The position numbers and the translations under genes were made by a program. From contig NZ_LPNO01000001.1 of NCBI RefSeq assembly GCF_001952855.1, forward strand, positions 39,469 through 103,468: DNA of 64,000 nucleotides, read 5' to 3'. Source of the DNA: Pseudomonas sp. ATCC PTA-122608. Lineage in GTDB: Bacteria > Pseudomonadota > Gammaproteobacteria > Pseudomonadales > Pseudomonadaceae. Under the pieces are notes generated by a model, which was not told the origin of the DNA, made no database searches, and worked only from the letters and a program-made list of their open reading frames with translations. This document shows, one piece after another, positions 27,703 to 36,036 of the stretch. Within the stretch, counting starts at the first letter, position 1; each line of letters opens with the position of its first letter.

Positions 27703-29097
27703 TTAAACAGCGAAAATCTTGCCCGGGTTCATGATCCCGTTCGGGTCAAACACCGCTTTCACTGCTTTCATGTATTCGATTTCAACCGGCGAGCGGCTGT
27801 AGGTCAGGTAGTCGCGCTTGGTCATGCCCACGCCGTGTTCGGCGGAGATCGAGCCGTTGTACTTCTGTACGGTCTCGAACACCCACTTGTTCACGGTGGC
27901 GCACTTGGCGAAGAACTCATCCTTGCTCAGGTTTTCCGGCTTGAGGATGTTCAAGTGCAGGTTGCCGTCGCCGATGTGGCCAAACCAGACGATTTCGAAG
28001 TCGGGGTAGTGTTCGCCGACGATCGCGTCGATTTCCTTCAGGAAGGCCGGCACTTTCGACACAGTCACCGAAATGTCATTCTTGTACGGCGTCCAGTGGG
28101 AGATGGTCTCGGAGATGTACTCGCGCAGCTTCCACAGGTTGTGCAGTTGGGTTTCGCTCTGGCTCATCACGCCGTCCAGCACCCAGCCCTGCTCCACGCA
28201 GTGTTCGAACGTGGCCAGGGCGTCGTTGGCCACTTCTTCGGTGGTCGCTTCAAATTCCAGCAGCGCGTAGAACGGGCAGTCGGACTCGAACGGCGCCGGC
28301 ACGTCGCCGCGCGCGAGGACTTTGGCCAGGGCCTTGTCGGAGAAGAACTCGAAGGCGGTCAGGTCCAGCTTGCTCTGGAAGGCGTGCAACACCGGCATGA
28401 TCGAGTCGAAATCGGTGGTGCCGAGCACCATCGCGGTGAGGTTTTTCGGCGCCCGGTCCAGGCGCATGGTCGCTTCGACCACAAAGCCCAGGGTGCCTTC
28501 CGCGCCGATGAACAGCTGGCGCATGTCGTAGCCGGTGGCGTTCTTGATCAGGTCTTTGTTCAGTTCCAGCAGGTCGCCCTTGCCGGTGACGACTTTCATG
28601 CCGGCGACCCAGTTACGGGTCATGCCGTAGCGAATGACCTTGATCCCGCCGGCATTGGTGCCGATGTTGCCGCCAATCTGGCTGGAACCGGACGAAGCGA
28701 AGTCCACCGGGTAGTACAGGCCTTTTTCTTCGGCGACGTTCTGCAACTGCTTGGTGACCACGCCCGGCTGGCACACGGCGGTGCGGTCGGTGAGGTTCAC
28801 GTCGAGGATCTGGTTCATATAGTCGAACGACACGACCACTTCGCCATTGGCCGCCACCGCAGCAGCCGACAAGCCGGTACGGCCACCGGACGGCACCAGC
28901 GCCACCTTGTGTTCATTGGCCCAACGGACGATGGCCTGCACCTGTTCGGTGGTCTTCGGGAAGACGATGGCCACCGGTGCCGGGGCGAAATGCTTGGTCC
29001 AGTCCTTGCCGTAAGCCTCAAGGGAGTCAGCATCGGTCAGGACCTTGCCAGGCTCAACCAGGGTCTTCAGCTCATCAATCAGGGCAGGATGGGTCAT
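27703..29097 (-). CDS. d2hgdh: D-2-hydroxyglutarate dehydrogenase (FAD-linked)
   Basis: A 464-residue FAD-linked oxidase of the VAO/GlcD type. The FAD-binding PCMH domain includes LVPSGGRTGLSAAA and GGNIGTNAGGIKVIRYG; the C-terminal domain has the metal motif GHIGDGNLHLNI and the ending SAEHGVGMTKRDYL. Divergence from serA is the diagnostic context: in Pseudomonas SerA reduces 2-oxoglutarate to D-2-hydroxyglutarate, and this enzyme reoxidises it. The start is ATG 29097 (MTHPALIDEL), ten codons inside the longest ORF. Confidence 0.88.
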   Translation of the reverse strand: MTHPALIDELKTLVEPGKVLTDADSLEAYGKDWTKHFAPAPVAIVFPKTTEQVQAIVRWANEHKVALVPSGGRTGLSAAAVAANGEVVVSFDYMNQILDVNLTDRTAVCQPGVVTKQLQNVAEEKGLYYPVDFASSGSSQIGGNIGTNAGGIKVIRYGMTRNWVAGMKVVTGKGDLLELNKDLIKNATGYDMRQLFIGAEGTLGFVVEATMRLDRAPKNLTAMVLGTTDFDSIMPVLHAFQSKLDLTAFEFFSDKALAKVLARGDVPAPFESDCPFYALLEFEATTEEVANDALATFEHCVEQGWVLDGVMSQSETQLHNLWKLREYISETISHWTPYKNDISVTVSKVPAFLKEIDAIVGEHYPDFEIVWFGHIGDGNLHLNILKPENLSKDEFFAKCATVNKWVFETVQKYNGSISAEHGVGMTKRDYLTYSRSPVEIEYMKAVKAVFDPNGIMNPGKIFAV

Positions 29098-29172
29098 CGA
29101 CAGAACTCTCGAACAATTCATGGTCATCCTGAGAACGCTTCACGTCGCAGGAATGGGTGTTTAGCGGGGCAC

Positions 29173-29186
29173 GTATGCTAGCATAC
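29173..29186. promoter_or_regulatory. Perfect 14-bp palindrome in the serA divergent promoter region
   Basis: GTATGCTAGCATAC is exactly self-complementary and lies midway between the starts of serA (29302) and the D-2-hydroxyglutarate dehydrogenase gene (29097), flanked by GGGGC and GCCCC tracts. Position and symmetry suggest an operator for a dimeric regulator serving one or both genes. No regulator gene is adjacent. Confidence 0.5.
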
Positions 29187-29301
29187 CGCCCCCGCAGGAT
29201 AGTGCCCAAGGGCGTTCTGCGGTGACGGCTTTCCTGCCGTCCGGGTCAGCTTACGCGATCCGATTCCCTGCCATTTTTCTCCGGGATACAGGTTTACGCA
29301 G

Positions 29302-30531
29302 ATGAGCAAGACTTCTCTCGATAAGAGCAAGATCAAGTTCCTTCTTCTGGAAGGCGTCCACCCATCGGCCGTCGAAGTTCTGAAGGCTGCTGGGTACTCC
29401 AGCATTGAGTACATCACCAGTTCTCTGCCGGAAGCCCAGCTCAAGGAAAAGATCGCCGACGCGCACTTTATCGGCATTCGCTCCCGCACTCAGCTGACCG
29501 AAGAGATCTTCGATCACGCCAAGAAGCTTGTCGCTGTAGGTTGTTTCTGCATCGGCACCAACCAGGTCGACCTCAACGCAGCGCGCGAGCGCGGCATCGC
29601 GGTGTTCAACGCACCGTACTCCAACACCCGCTCCGTGGCTGAGCTGGTATTGGCCGAGGCCATCCTGCTGTTGCGCGGTATTCCTGAGAAGAACGCCTCC
29701 TGCCACCGTGGCGGCTGGATCAAGAGCGCAGCCAACTCCTTCGAAATCCGCGGCAAGAAGCTGGGTATCGTCGGTTACGGCTCGATCGGCACTCAACTGT
29801 CGGTTCTGGCCGAAGGCCTGGGCATGCAGGTGTTCTTCTACGACACCCTGACCAAGCTGCCATTGGGCAACGCCACTCAGGTGTCGAGCCTGACCGAGCT
29901 GCTGGGCATGTCCGACATCGTGACCCTGCACGTACCGGAAACCGCTGAGACCCAGTGGATGATCGGCGAGAAGGAAATCCGTGCCATCAAGAAGGGCGGG
30001 ATCCTGATCAACGCGGCACGCGGCACTGTTGTTGAGCTGGACGCCCTGGCCGACGCGATCAAGGACAAGCACCTGATCGGCGCCGCCATCGACGTGTTCC
30101 CGGTAGAGCCGCGCTCTAACGACGACATCTTCGAAAGCCCGCTGCGCGGCCTGGACAACGTGATCCTGACCCCGCACATCGGCGGCTCCACCGCTGAAGC
30201 CCAAGCCAACATCGGCCTGGAAGTGTCGGAGAAACTGGTCAAGTACAGCGACAACGGTACGTCGGTGTCCTCGGTCAACTTCCCGGAAGTGGCCCTGCCG
30301 GCTCACCCTGGCAAGCACCGTCTGCTGCACATCCACCAGAACATCCCTGGCGTGATGATGGAGATCAACAAGGTCTTCGCGGAAAACGGTATCAACATTT
30401 CCGGTCAGTTCCTGCAGACCAACGAGAAGGTCGGCTACGTGGTTATCGACGTAGACGCCGAATACTCGGACCTGGCGCAAGAGAAGCTGCAACACATCAA
30501 AGGCACTATCCGTAGCCGCGTGTTGTTTTAA
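29302..30531 (+). CDS. serA: D-3-phosphoglycerate dehydrogenase
   Basis: A 409-residue enzyme that commits glycolytic 3-phosphoglycerate to serine. The NAD fold has GIVGYGSIGTQLSVLAEGLG, the catalytic Arg/Glu/His set falls in NAARGTVVEL, VEPRSND and LTPHIGGST, and a C-terminal ACT domain (about residues 335-409) gives serine feedback. It is divergent from the D-2-hydroxyglutarate dehydrogenase gene and followed by a REPIN and a strong terminator. Confidence 0.97.
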   Translation: MSKTSLDKSKIKFLLLEGVHPSAVEVLKAAGYSSIEYITSSLPEAQLKEKIADAHFIGIRSRTQLTEEIFDHAKKLVAVGCFCIGTNQVDLNAARERGIAVFNAPYSNTRSVAELVLAEAILLLRGIPEKNASCHRGGWIKSAANSFEIRGKKLGIVGYGSIGTQLSVLAEGLGMQVFFYDTLTKLPLGNATQVSSLTELLGMSDIVTLHVPETAETQWMIGEKEIRAIKKGGILINAARGTVVELDALADAIKDKHLIGAAIDVFPVEPRSNDDIFESPLRGLDNVILTPHIGGSTAEAQANIGLEVSEKLVKYSDNGTSVSSVNFPEVALPAHPGKHRLLHIHQNIPGVMMEINKVFAENGINISGQFLQTNEKVGYVVIDVDAEYSDLAQEKLQHIKGTIRSRVLF

Positions 30532-30534
30532 TCC

Positions 30535-30633
30535 TGTAGGAGCGGGCTTGCCCGCGAAAAACGTTAACGAAACGCGTGCATTCTGGATACACGCAGCGCC
30601 CTCGGGTTTTTCGCGAGCAAGCTCGCTCCTACA
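30535..30633. repeat. REP doublet (REPIN), GTAGGAGC sub-type
   Basis: Left arm TGTAGGAGCGGGCTTGCCCG and right inverse CGAGCAAGCTCGCTCCTACA enclose a GCGTGCATTC...CACGC spacer. It starts four bases after the serA stop codon. Confidence 0.9.
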
Positions 30634-30635
30634 AA

Positions 30636-30674
30636 TAAAAAACGGGAGCCCCGCAAGGGGCTCCCGTTTTTTAT
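30636..30674. terminator. Bidirectional rho-independent terminator
   Basis: A stem of ACGGGAGCCCC / GGGGCTCCCGT with a GCAA loop (30642-30668) is bracketed by an A-run on the left and a T-run on the right, so it can end transcripts from both serA and the convergent DUF4399 gene. The DUF4399 stop codon (30671-30673) lies inside the T-run. Confidence 0.93.
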
Positions 30675-31111
30675 TTCACGTTAACCGTGATGACTTTTGA
30701 CGCTACAGTCGGGTTGAACTGCATATGCAGTTTGTCGCCGGCGACCAGTTGCAGCGTGTGCTTGCCTGGGGTGAGGGTCAGCTCGGTTTCGGTCTGGGCC
30801 TTGCCGTAGTGGATCACGGTGTCGGTGGCCGGGATTGGCACGCTGGCGTCAGGCAATGCTTTCTGGTCGATCAGCAGGTGATGGTGGCCTGTGCCCGGGT
30901 CCTGGCTGGTGGCCGGGGCCAGTTTCAGGCCTTCCATGCCGAATTTCACGGTGAAGGTTTTATCGACAGTGGCGCCGTCTTTGGGCGACACGATGAACAC
31001 TTTGGCACCTTCTGGTGGAGCGCTGCGCGGGATGCCATCAGCAGCAGTCGCCAACATCGAAGCACCCAGCAGCAGGCTGGCCAGGGTTGCACGGGTCAAA
31101 AAGGCTTTCAT
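30671..31111 (-). CDS. DUF4399 periplasmic protein
   Basis: A 146-residue secreted protein with a clear Sec signal peptide (cleavage likely after ATAA, about residue 24) and a DUF4399 domain containing VFIVSPKDGATVDKTFTVKFGMEG and the His-rich GTGHHHLLID. It may bind a metal through the GHHH motif, but no function is established. It converges on serA. Confidence 0.82.
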   Translation of the reverse strand: MKAFLTRATLASLLLGASMLATAADGIPRSAPPEGAKVFIVSPKDGATVDKTFTVKFGMEGLKLAPATSQDPGTGHHHLLIDQKALPDASVPIPATDTVIHYGKAQTETELTLTPGKHTLQLVAGDKLHMQFNPTVASKVITVNVK

Positions 31112-31245
31112 TCACTTCTCCAGTTTTTCGGTGAAATCTGTAGGGTTATGACAACTTCGCGACAAATTGCTGTCCAAGGCACTCAACACCATAGCAAAGC
31201 GAGCCGGAACAGCGCCTCGCTCATTCGAATTCTTTAGGAGAGACC

Positions 31246-32025
31246 ATGCGCTTCCTGCCTGGCCTGTTACTTTTACTTCCCCTTGTGAGCCCCTTGGCCC
31301 ATGCCGAACTGATCGACGATGTGTTTGACCGTGGGGAATTGCGCATCGCCCTGGAAGCCAACACCCCGCCCTTCAACTTCAAGGAAGGCGACAAACTCAC
31401 CGGCTTTGAAGTGGAACTGGGTGAGTTACTGGCCAAGGAAATGGACGTACGCCCCTCCTTTATCACCGTCGATGCCGCCGAGTTGCTGGCGGGCGTGGAA
31501 AGCGCCAAGTACGACGTGGCCATCAACCATATCGCTATGACTCCTGAACTGGCGGATCGTTTCGACTTCAGCGAGCCCTACAGCTACTCCAGTGCACAGC
31601 TGATCGTGCGCAAGCAGGAACAACGTCCACTGGGCAGTTTCGCGGCGCTCAAGGGCAAAGCGCTGGGCGTGGCCCAGGGCAGCCAGTTTGTGGAGCAGGC
31701 GCGCACCGCCGAGGGCGTTGATTTGCGCAGCTATGCCGATGCCAAGCAGCCGATCAAGGACGTCGCTGACCAACAGATTGATGCCGCCATCAGTGACCGG
31801 TTGCTGATTCCCTACGCGATTCGCGACAGCCAGTTGCCGGTGAAGGAAGGCGCAGACGTCGGCCCTACGCTGAGCCTGGCGATTCCGTTCCAGAAGGGTA
31901 ACCCGGCGTTCAAGGCCAGCCTGGACAAGGCCCTGCAGCGAGTAAAGGCCGATGGCCGGCTGACGGCGTTGTCGGAGAAGTGGTTCGGAATGGATGCGAG
32001 CAAGCCGGTCAAAAAGGCCGAATAA
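31246..32025 (+). CDS. Periplasmic amino-acid-binding protein (family 3)
   Basis: A 259-residue solute-binding protein with a signal peptide (MRFLPGLLLLLPLVSPLAHA) and the family-3 pattern LRIALEANTPPFNFKEGDKLTGFEVELGELLA, then IAMTPELADRFDFSEPY. This fold binds polar amino acids; the position matches the P. aeruginosa PA0314 gene, annotated as a cystine/cysteine transporter component. No permease or ATPase gene is adjacent. TAGGAG precedes the ATG. Confidence 0.85.
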   Translation: MRFLPGLLLLLPLVSPLAHAELIDDVFDRGELRIALEANTPPFNFKEGDKLTGFEVELGELLAKEMDVRPSFITVDAAELLAGVESAKYDVAINHIAMTPELADRFDFSEPYSYSSAQLIVRKQEQRPLGSFAALKGKALGVAQGSQFVEQARTAEGVDLRSYADAKQPIKDVADQQIDAAISDRLLIPYAIRDSQLPVKEGADVGPTLSLAIPFQKGNPAFKASLDKALQRVKADGRLTALSEKWFGMDASKPVKKAE

Positions 32026-32038
32026 ACGACTCGGTCAA

Positions 32039-32128
32039 TGTGGGAGCGGGCTTGCTCGCGAATGCGGTGGGTCAGCTTGAGCATCGGGTGACTGACACTG
32101 CGCTTTCGCGAGCAAGCCCGCTCCCACA
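32039..32128. repeat. REP doublet (REPIN)
   Basis: Inverted REP cores with the inner GGGTCAG...GACTGACAC spacer, between convergent genes. Confidence 0.92.
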
Positions 32129-32135
32129 TGTTGAT

Positions 32136-32633
32136 CTATGTCGGGCTGGAGAGTTTTGCCAGGGCCTCTGCCGCTTCGGGCAGTTCCAGCTCACTGAACA
32201 CCAACACCCCATGGCGCTTGAGCAATGCCGCCGTCACGCCTTCGCCCGTGACCTTCACACCGGTGAAGGTGCCGTCATAGGTCAGCAGATTGCCGCAAGA
32301 CGGGCTGTTGGCCTTGAGCACGGCGACCCGGATGTTGTGACGCTGCACCAAGGCCAACGCCTGGCGGGCACCCTCGAGGAAAGCTTCGCTGAAGTCTTCG
32401 CCCTGGGCCGTCAGCACCTGGGCGCGGCCTTCCCACACGTCAATCCCCTGCCCGCCCGGGATCTCGGCTGACGGCCGTGGCGTCGGCAAACCTCCCGCAA
32501 CCTCGGGGCACACGGCAACCACCCGGCCTCCCGCCTGCCATGCGGCGAGTTGGTCGAAAGGCCCGCTGGCCCCTCCGTCGTAGCGTACCCGGTGCCCCAG
32601 CAGGCAGCGGCTGACCAGAATCTTTTGCATCAT
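32136..32633 (-). CDS. DUF523 family protein
   Basis: A 165-residue protein of the DUF523 family, with the N-terminal KILVSRCLLGHRVRYDGG motif, the middle CPEVAGGLPTPRPSAEI block and the conserved LKANSPSCG motif. Conserved Cys residues suggest metal or Fe-S binding. It overlaps the stop of the hydroxylase gene upstream by one base (TGATG), so it is co-translated with it. Function unknown. Confidence 0.85.
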   Translation of the reverse strand: MMQKILVSRCLLGHRVRYDGGASGPFDQLAAWQAGGRVVAVCPEVAGGLPTPRPSAEIPGGQGIDVWEGRAQVLTAQGEDFSEAFLEGARQALALVQRHNIRVAVLKANSPSCGNLLTYDGTFTGVKVTGEGVTAALLKRHGVLVFSELELPEAAEALAKLSSPT

Positions 32634-33265
32634 CAGAACGGCTCGTTACCCCGCCGGCGAAACCAGCCGGTAAGGGACAGGCGTTCGCGGGTGGCGGGCA
32701 TGACTTCATGGGGGATCTCCCCCGACAGGAACACCACCAGGCAACCGCCGATGGGCACCACATCGTATTCGACGTCGCCCTTGAGGTACATGCGCAACTG
32801 GCCACCATGCTCCGGCAGCCAGGCGTTGTTCAAGTAGATCACCGCCGACACCATGCGCCGGTCGTCATCGCGAAAGCGGTCGACATGCTTGAGGTAAAAC
32901 GCCCCCGGCGGGTACATCGCGAAGTGGCTTTCGAAGTCTTCCAGGCCCAGGAACAGGCCCCGGTTCATCGCCACCCGCAGGCTGTCCATCAGCTCGAGGT
33001 AGGTGTCGCAGGCAACCACTTCACCCGGTTCCAGCCACTGGATATGGTCCCCCCGAATGCCCTCGCGAATCTCCTGGGACGGCCCGCGCCCGACGGCTGC
33101 CGGCGCCAATTCACCCTCGGCGGCGCGTTTATGGCACTCAGCCGCCAGTTCGAGGGTCAGAGCCTCGGGCAGGAAGATATTCTGCTGCGACCAGCCTTGT
33201 GCGGCCAGGTCATCGACAATGCGTAACAGCAGCGGGTGATCGGAGGGTATGGGCATGGCGCGCAT
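32633..33265 (-). CDS. Fe(II)/2-oxoglutarate prolyl hydroxylase (PPHD-like)
   Basis: A 210-residue 2OG oxygenase with iron ligands H127-x-D129 (FYLKHVDRF) and H186 (GEIPHEVMP), and R196 (RERLSLTGWF) for 2-oxoglutarate. Sequence and position match P. aeruginosa PA0310/PPHD, the prolyl hydroxylase reported to act on the switch I loop of EF-Tu. The start is uncertain: ATG 33265, with 33256 or the ORF limit 33349 as alternatives. It is coupled to DUF523 downstream. Confidence 0.8.
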   Translation of the reverse strand: MRAMPIPSDHPLLLRIVDDLAAQGWSQQNIFLPEALTLELAAECHKRAAEGELAPAAVGRGPSQEIREGIRGDHIQWLEPGEVVACDTYLELMDSLRVAMNRGLFLGLEDFESHFAMYPPGAFYLKHVDRFRDDDRRMVSAVIYLNNAWLPEHGGQLRMYLKGDVEYDVVPIGGCLVVFLSGEIPHEVMPATRERLSLTGWFRRRGNEPF

Positions 33266-33396
33266 AGTATCCATACGCCTGTGAATCCGACAGAGCCGCC
33301 GAGCGTCTGAATACACTTTAGTCAGGTGACCGATAGGATTTCTCGACAAATCCTACGCCCGACACGGACAATAGTGGCCGACTGACAGGAGTCCCT

Positions 33397-34149
33397 ATGC
33401 GTCGTTTGTTTTTTTCCTTGCTGATGCTCTGCGTTTTGCCCGCCTGGGCAGACAGCCATGACCAGTTGTACAAGGTCGCCGGCTGGGCAGACCAGCGCGC
33501 GCATTTTAATGACGCCCTCAGTGCCGCCCAGCAACGCTACCGCAACAGCTTGCCGCCGGCGGTGTATCAAGCGCTGGTGGACAACAGCAATAAACGCTTT
33601 GCGCCCCAGTCGGTAGACCAGCGCGCCGAAGCACAGCTACGCAAGAACCTGGCGGACCCGAAGCCGGCGCTGGCCTTCTTCCAATCGCCCCTTGGCCGCA
33701 AGATCGTCGCCGCCGAGTTGCTGGCCACGCGCCGGGATCAACTGGCGAAGAATGCCCAGGGCTTGCCGCATATGGAGGCCGACGCCACCCGCAGCCTGAT
33801 CATCGGCCACCTGGCCCAGGCGCTGCCTGCGCGGGAAGCCGGGGCTGAAGTCAGCCTGGCGATTGCCGGTGTGGCGGCCGACAGCTTGAGCCAGATGATC
33901 CCCGGCCTGTTGGGCGGCGGTCAGGCGCAAGGCATGTTGAACGGCCAGCGTGAGCGCTTGATGCAGCAGATTGGCAATGATTTGAACAACACGTTGCTGT
34001 ACGTCTACCGGGATCTGTCTGACCCGGAGCTGGAGGAGTTCGCGACGTTCGCGGAGTCGCCGGATGGCAAGGCGTACTACAAGGCGGCACTGGCGGCGAT
34101 CCGGGCCGGCCTGGCGGTGGGGCAGAGCACTTCAAGCCTGGCGCAGTAA
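33397..34149 (+). CDS. DUF2059 periplasmic protein
   Basis: A 250-residue protein with a signal peptide (LFFSLLMLCVLPAWA) and a mostly helical body carrying the DUF2059 pattern near its C-terminus (DLSDPELEEFATFAESPDGKAYYKAALAAI). Function unknown. It is divergent from the prolyl hydroxylase gene and is followed by a REPIN. Confidence 0.8.
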   Translation: MRRLFFSLLMLCVLPAWADSHDQLYKVAGWADQRAHFNDALSAAQQRYRNSLPPAVYQALVDNSNKRFAPQSVDQRAEAQLRKNLADPKPALAFFQSPLGRKIVAAELLATRRDQLAKNAQGLPHMEADATRSLIIGHLAQALPAREAGAEVSLAIAGVAADSLSQMIPGLLGGGQAQGMLNGQRERLMQQIGNDLNNTLLYVYRDLSDPELEEFATFAESPDGKAYYKAALAAIRAGLAVGQSTSSLAQ

Positions 34150-34152
34150 CCC

Positions 34153-34242
34153 TGTGGGAGCGGGCTTGCTCGCGAAGACGGTGTGCCAGTCACTGGTTAT
34201 GCTAACTGATCTACCGCCTTCGCGAGCAAGCCCGCTCCCACA
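34153..34242. repeat. REP doublet (REPIN)
   Basis: Inverted REP cores with a degenerate inner spacer, between the convergent DUF2059 and hydrolase genes; it begins four bases after the DUF2059 stop. Confidence 0.92.
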
Positions 34243-34253
34243 TTTGGATTGCG

Positions 34254-35195
34254 TTATTTCAGGTGGTCGGTGAGAAACCTGAAGTATTGCTGTCGAATCT
34301 CCGGAATCTCATTCGCCAAATGATGCCTGCCACGCGCCAGCATCAAAATCTCCGGCTGGTCGAACTTGCTGCGCAGCACCTTCAGGTTGTGCTGCCAGTC
34401 CACCGTCATGTCCTCCTCGCCCTGCACGATCACCGGCCGCCGCGTACTGCGTGGCGCTGCTTCAATGCGTTTGATCCAGCGCGCCAAGGCACCCACCCAC
34501 GCGGTCGGCAGTTGCCGGGGTTGCAACGGGTCGGCCTCCAGGAACGGCTTGAACTGCGGGTCGTTGGTGTTATCGCTGAAACGCCGGGCGATGCCTTTGA
34601 CGAACGGCCTGAGCAGGTAATAACTGAGCTGCGACCAACCCCACGCGCGAGGGCGCACCAGCGGTGACAGCAGAAAGGTCTTGCCCTGGGCCGGGCTGTC
34701 GACGCCATGGTTAAGCAGGTGATCCACCACAATCGCGCCGCCGGTGCTTTGCCCGAACAGGTGCCACGGCTGCGGCAATTGCAACGCCCTGGCCTGTTCA
34801 AACAGCGCCTGCACCACGTCCTGGTACACCGCAAAGTCATCGATACTGGCCCGCTCGCCGCTGGACAAACCATGGCCCGGCAAGTCGCAGGCGATCACCA
34901 CAAAGCCTTGGTCCAGCGCCCAATCCACGGCATTGCGGTACAACCCCATGTGGTCGTAGAAGCCATGGAACAGGAACATCGTCGCCACCGGAACAGGCGG
35001 CCACCACACCTGGCAGACCACCTCGAACCCATCCACCGCAACCCGCCCCAGGCGGCTCACTGCGGGCACTGTGCGGGCGGGCAGGTCCAGGCCGTAGAAG
35101 CGCTGGTAGACCCGGGCCTCGGCAGAAAGCGGCTGCGCGTCCACCAGGGGCCGCAAGCTTTCGCGTAGATGATCAGGGTCAAACGTAACGGGCAT
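34254..35195 (-). CDS. Alpha/beta hydrolase
   Basis: A 313-residue serine hydrolase: oxyanion-side FLFHGFYDHMG, nucleophile elbow GQSTGG (about residue 163), and catalytic His in ARGRHHLANE near the C-terminus. It resembles monoglyceride-lipase/lysophospholipase types (Hydrolase_4). Substrate unknown; it stands alone between convergent DUF2059 and the divergent thioredoxin-like gene. Confidence 0.85.
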   Translation of the reverse strand: MPVTFDPDHLRESLRPLVDAQPLSAEARVYQRFYGLDLPARTVPAVSRLGRVAVDGFEVVCQVWWPPVPVATMFLFHGFYDHMGLYRNAVDWALDQGFVVIACDLPGHGLSSGERASIDDFAVYQDVVQALFEQARALQLPQPWHLFGQSTGGAIVVDHLLNHGVDSPAQGKTFLLSPLVRPRAWGWSQLSYYLLRPFVKGIARRFSDNTNDPQFKPFLEADPLQPRQLPTAWVGALARWIKRIEAAPRSTRRPVIVQGEEDMTVDWQHNLKVLRSKFDQPEILMLARGRHHLANEIPEIRQQYFRFLTDHLK

Positions 35196-35306
35196 AAGAA
35201 CTTCCAGACTGTGGCTTCAACGCATTGAACAGATGAATATCGAGCCGCGATATTCATCTGTCAGGGCAAGCATGGCAAGCTACGCGTCCTCCGAGGATCG
35301 ATCCAA

Positions 35307-35891
35307 ATGCGACAGCCCTACCGCACCACCCTCTTCGCCAGCCTGATCGTGATCATTTGCGCCGGGGTGTTATGGGCGGCGTATGACTGGTTTCAGGGAC
35401 GTTACCTGCGGGCGTTCAGTGAGCATACGGCGGTGTTTTCCGGTGACAGCCTGAGCCTGCCGGCCGAGCTTGCCGGCCCGGGCCCGATCCGCCTGGTGCA
35501 CTTCTGGGACCCGGCCTGCCCGTGCAATGTCGGCAACCAACAGCACCTCAGCGAGCTGATCGAGCAGTACGCGCCCCAAGGCGTAGAGTTCTATTCCCTG
35601 CAGAAAGCCGGCAGCCACGGCCAGCTGCCCGCGACCCTCGGCGCGATGAAGGCCCTCAAAGCCGTGCCAGGCGCCCAACACCTGCCTGCCAGCCCCGCCG
35701 TAGGCATCTGGGACCGCAGCGGCAAGCTGGCCTACTTCGGGCCCTACAGCGAAGGGCTGACGTGTAACTCCAGCAACAGCTTTATCGAGCCCATCCTGCA
35801 AGCCCTCGGAGTCGGGCGCGAGGTCAATGCGACCCACACCCTGGCGGTAGGCTGTTACTGCGAGTGGAACGCGGCCGCCCCTCCACCCTGA
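35307..35891 (+). CDS. Membrane-anchored thioredoxin-like protein (DUF6436 type)
   Basis: A 194-residue protein with one N-terminal membrane segment (about residues 10-27) and a periplasmic thioredoxin-like domain. The redox centre reads WDPACPCNVGN, a CPC instead of CxxC, which is unusual. Two further Cys occur near the C-terminus (VGCYCEW) and one in GLTCNSS, so disulfide chemistry is plausible. Activity is not established. Confidence 0.72.
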   Translation: MRQPYRTTLFASLIVIICAGVLWAAYDWFQGRYLRAFSEHTAVFSGDSLSLPAELAGPGPIRLVHFWDPACPCNVGNQQHLSELIEQYAPQGVEFYSLQKAGSHGQLPATLGAMKALKAVPGAQHLPASPAVGIWDRSGKLAYFGPYSEGLTCNSSNSFIEPILQALGVGREVNATHTLAVGCYCEWNAAAPPP

Positions 35892-35941
35892 GGCGACGCG
35901 CCAAGCTGAACAGACGCTGTTCATTCGGCAAACTCGAATAA

Positions 35942-35965
35942 CTGTATCGGCATGCTCCTGTATCG
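35942..35965 (+). promoter_or_regulatory. Direct repeat CTGTATCG upstream of the EamA/DegT cluster
   Basis: CTGTATCG occurs at 35942-35949 and again at 35958-35965, a 16-bp period, about 75 nt upstream of the first transporter gene. Such spaced direct repeats are typical operators of dimeric activators, including MocR-type regulators. No regulator gene lies nearby. Confidence 0.4.
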
Positions 35966-36036
35966 TGAGCAGCTAGTGGGGCGGACGGCGTTTGAGTCGT
36001 CGGTGCCAGGCGCACAAGCAGACGACACGGGAACAC

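Noticed and set aside
27679..29181. 500-codon open frame antisense to the D-2-hydroxyglutarate dehydrogenase gene
   Set aside because: Shadow of a well-supported gene, with no family resemblance.
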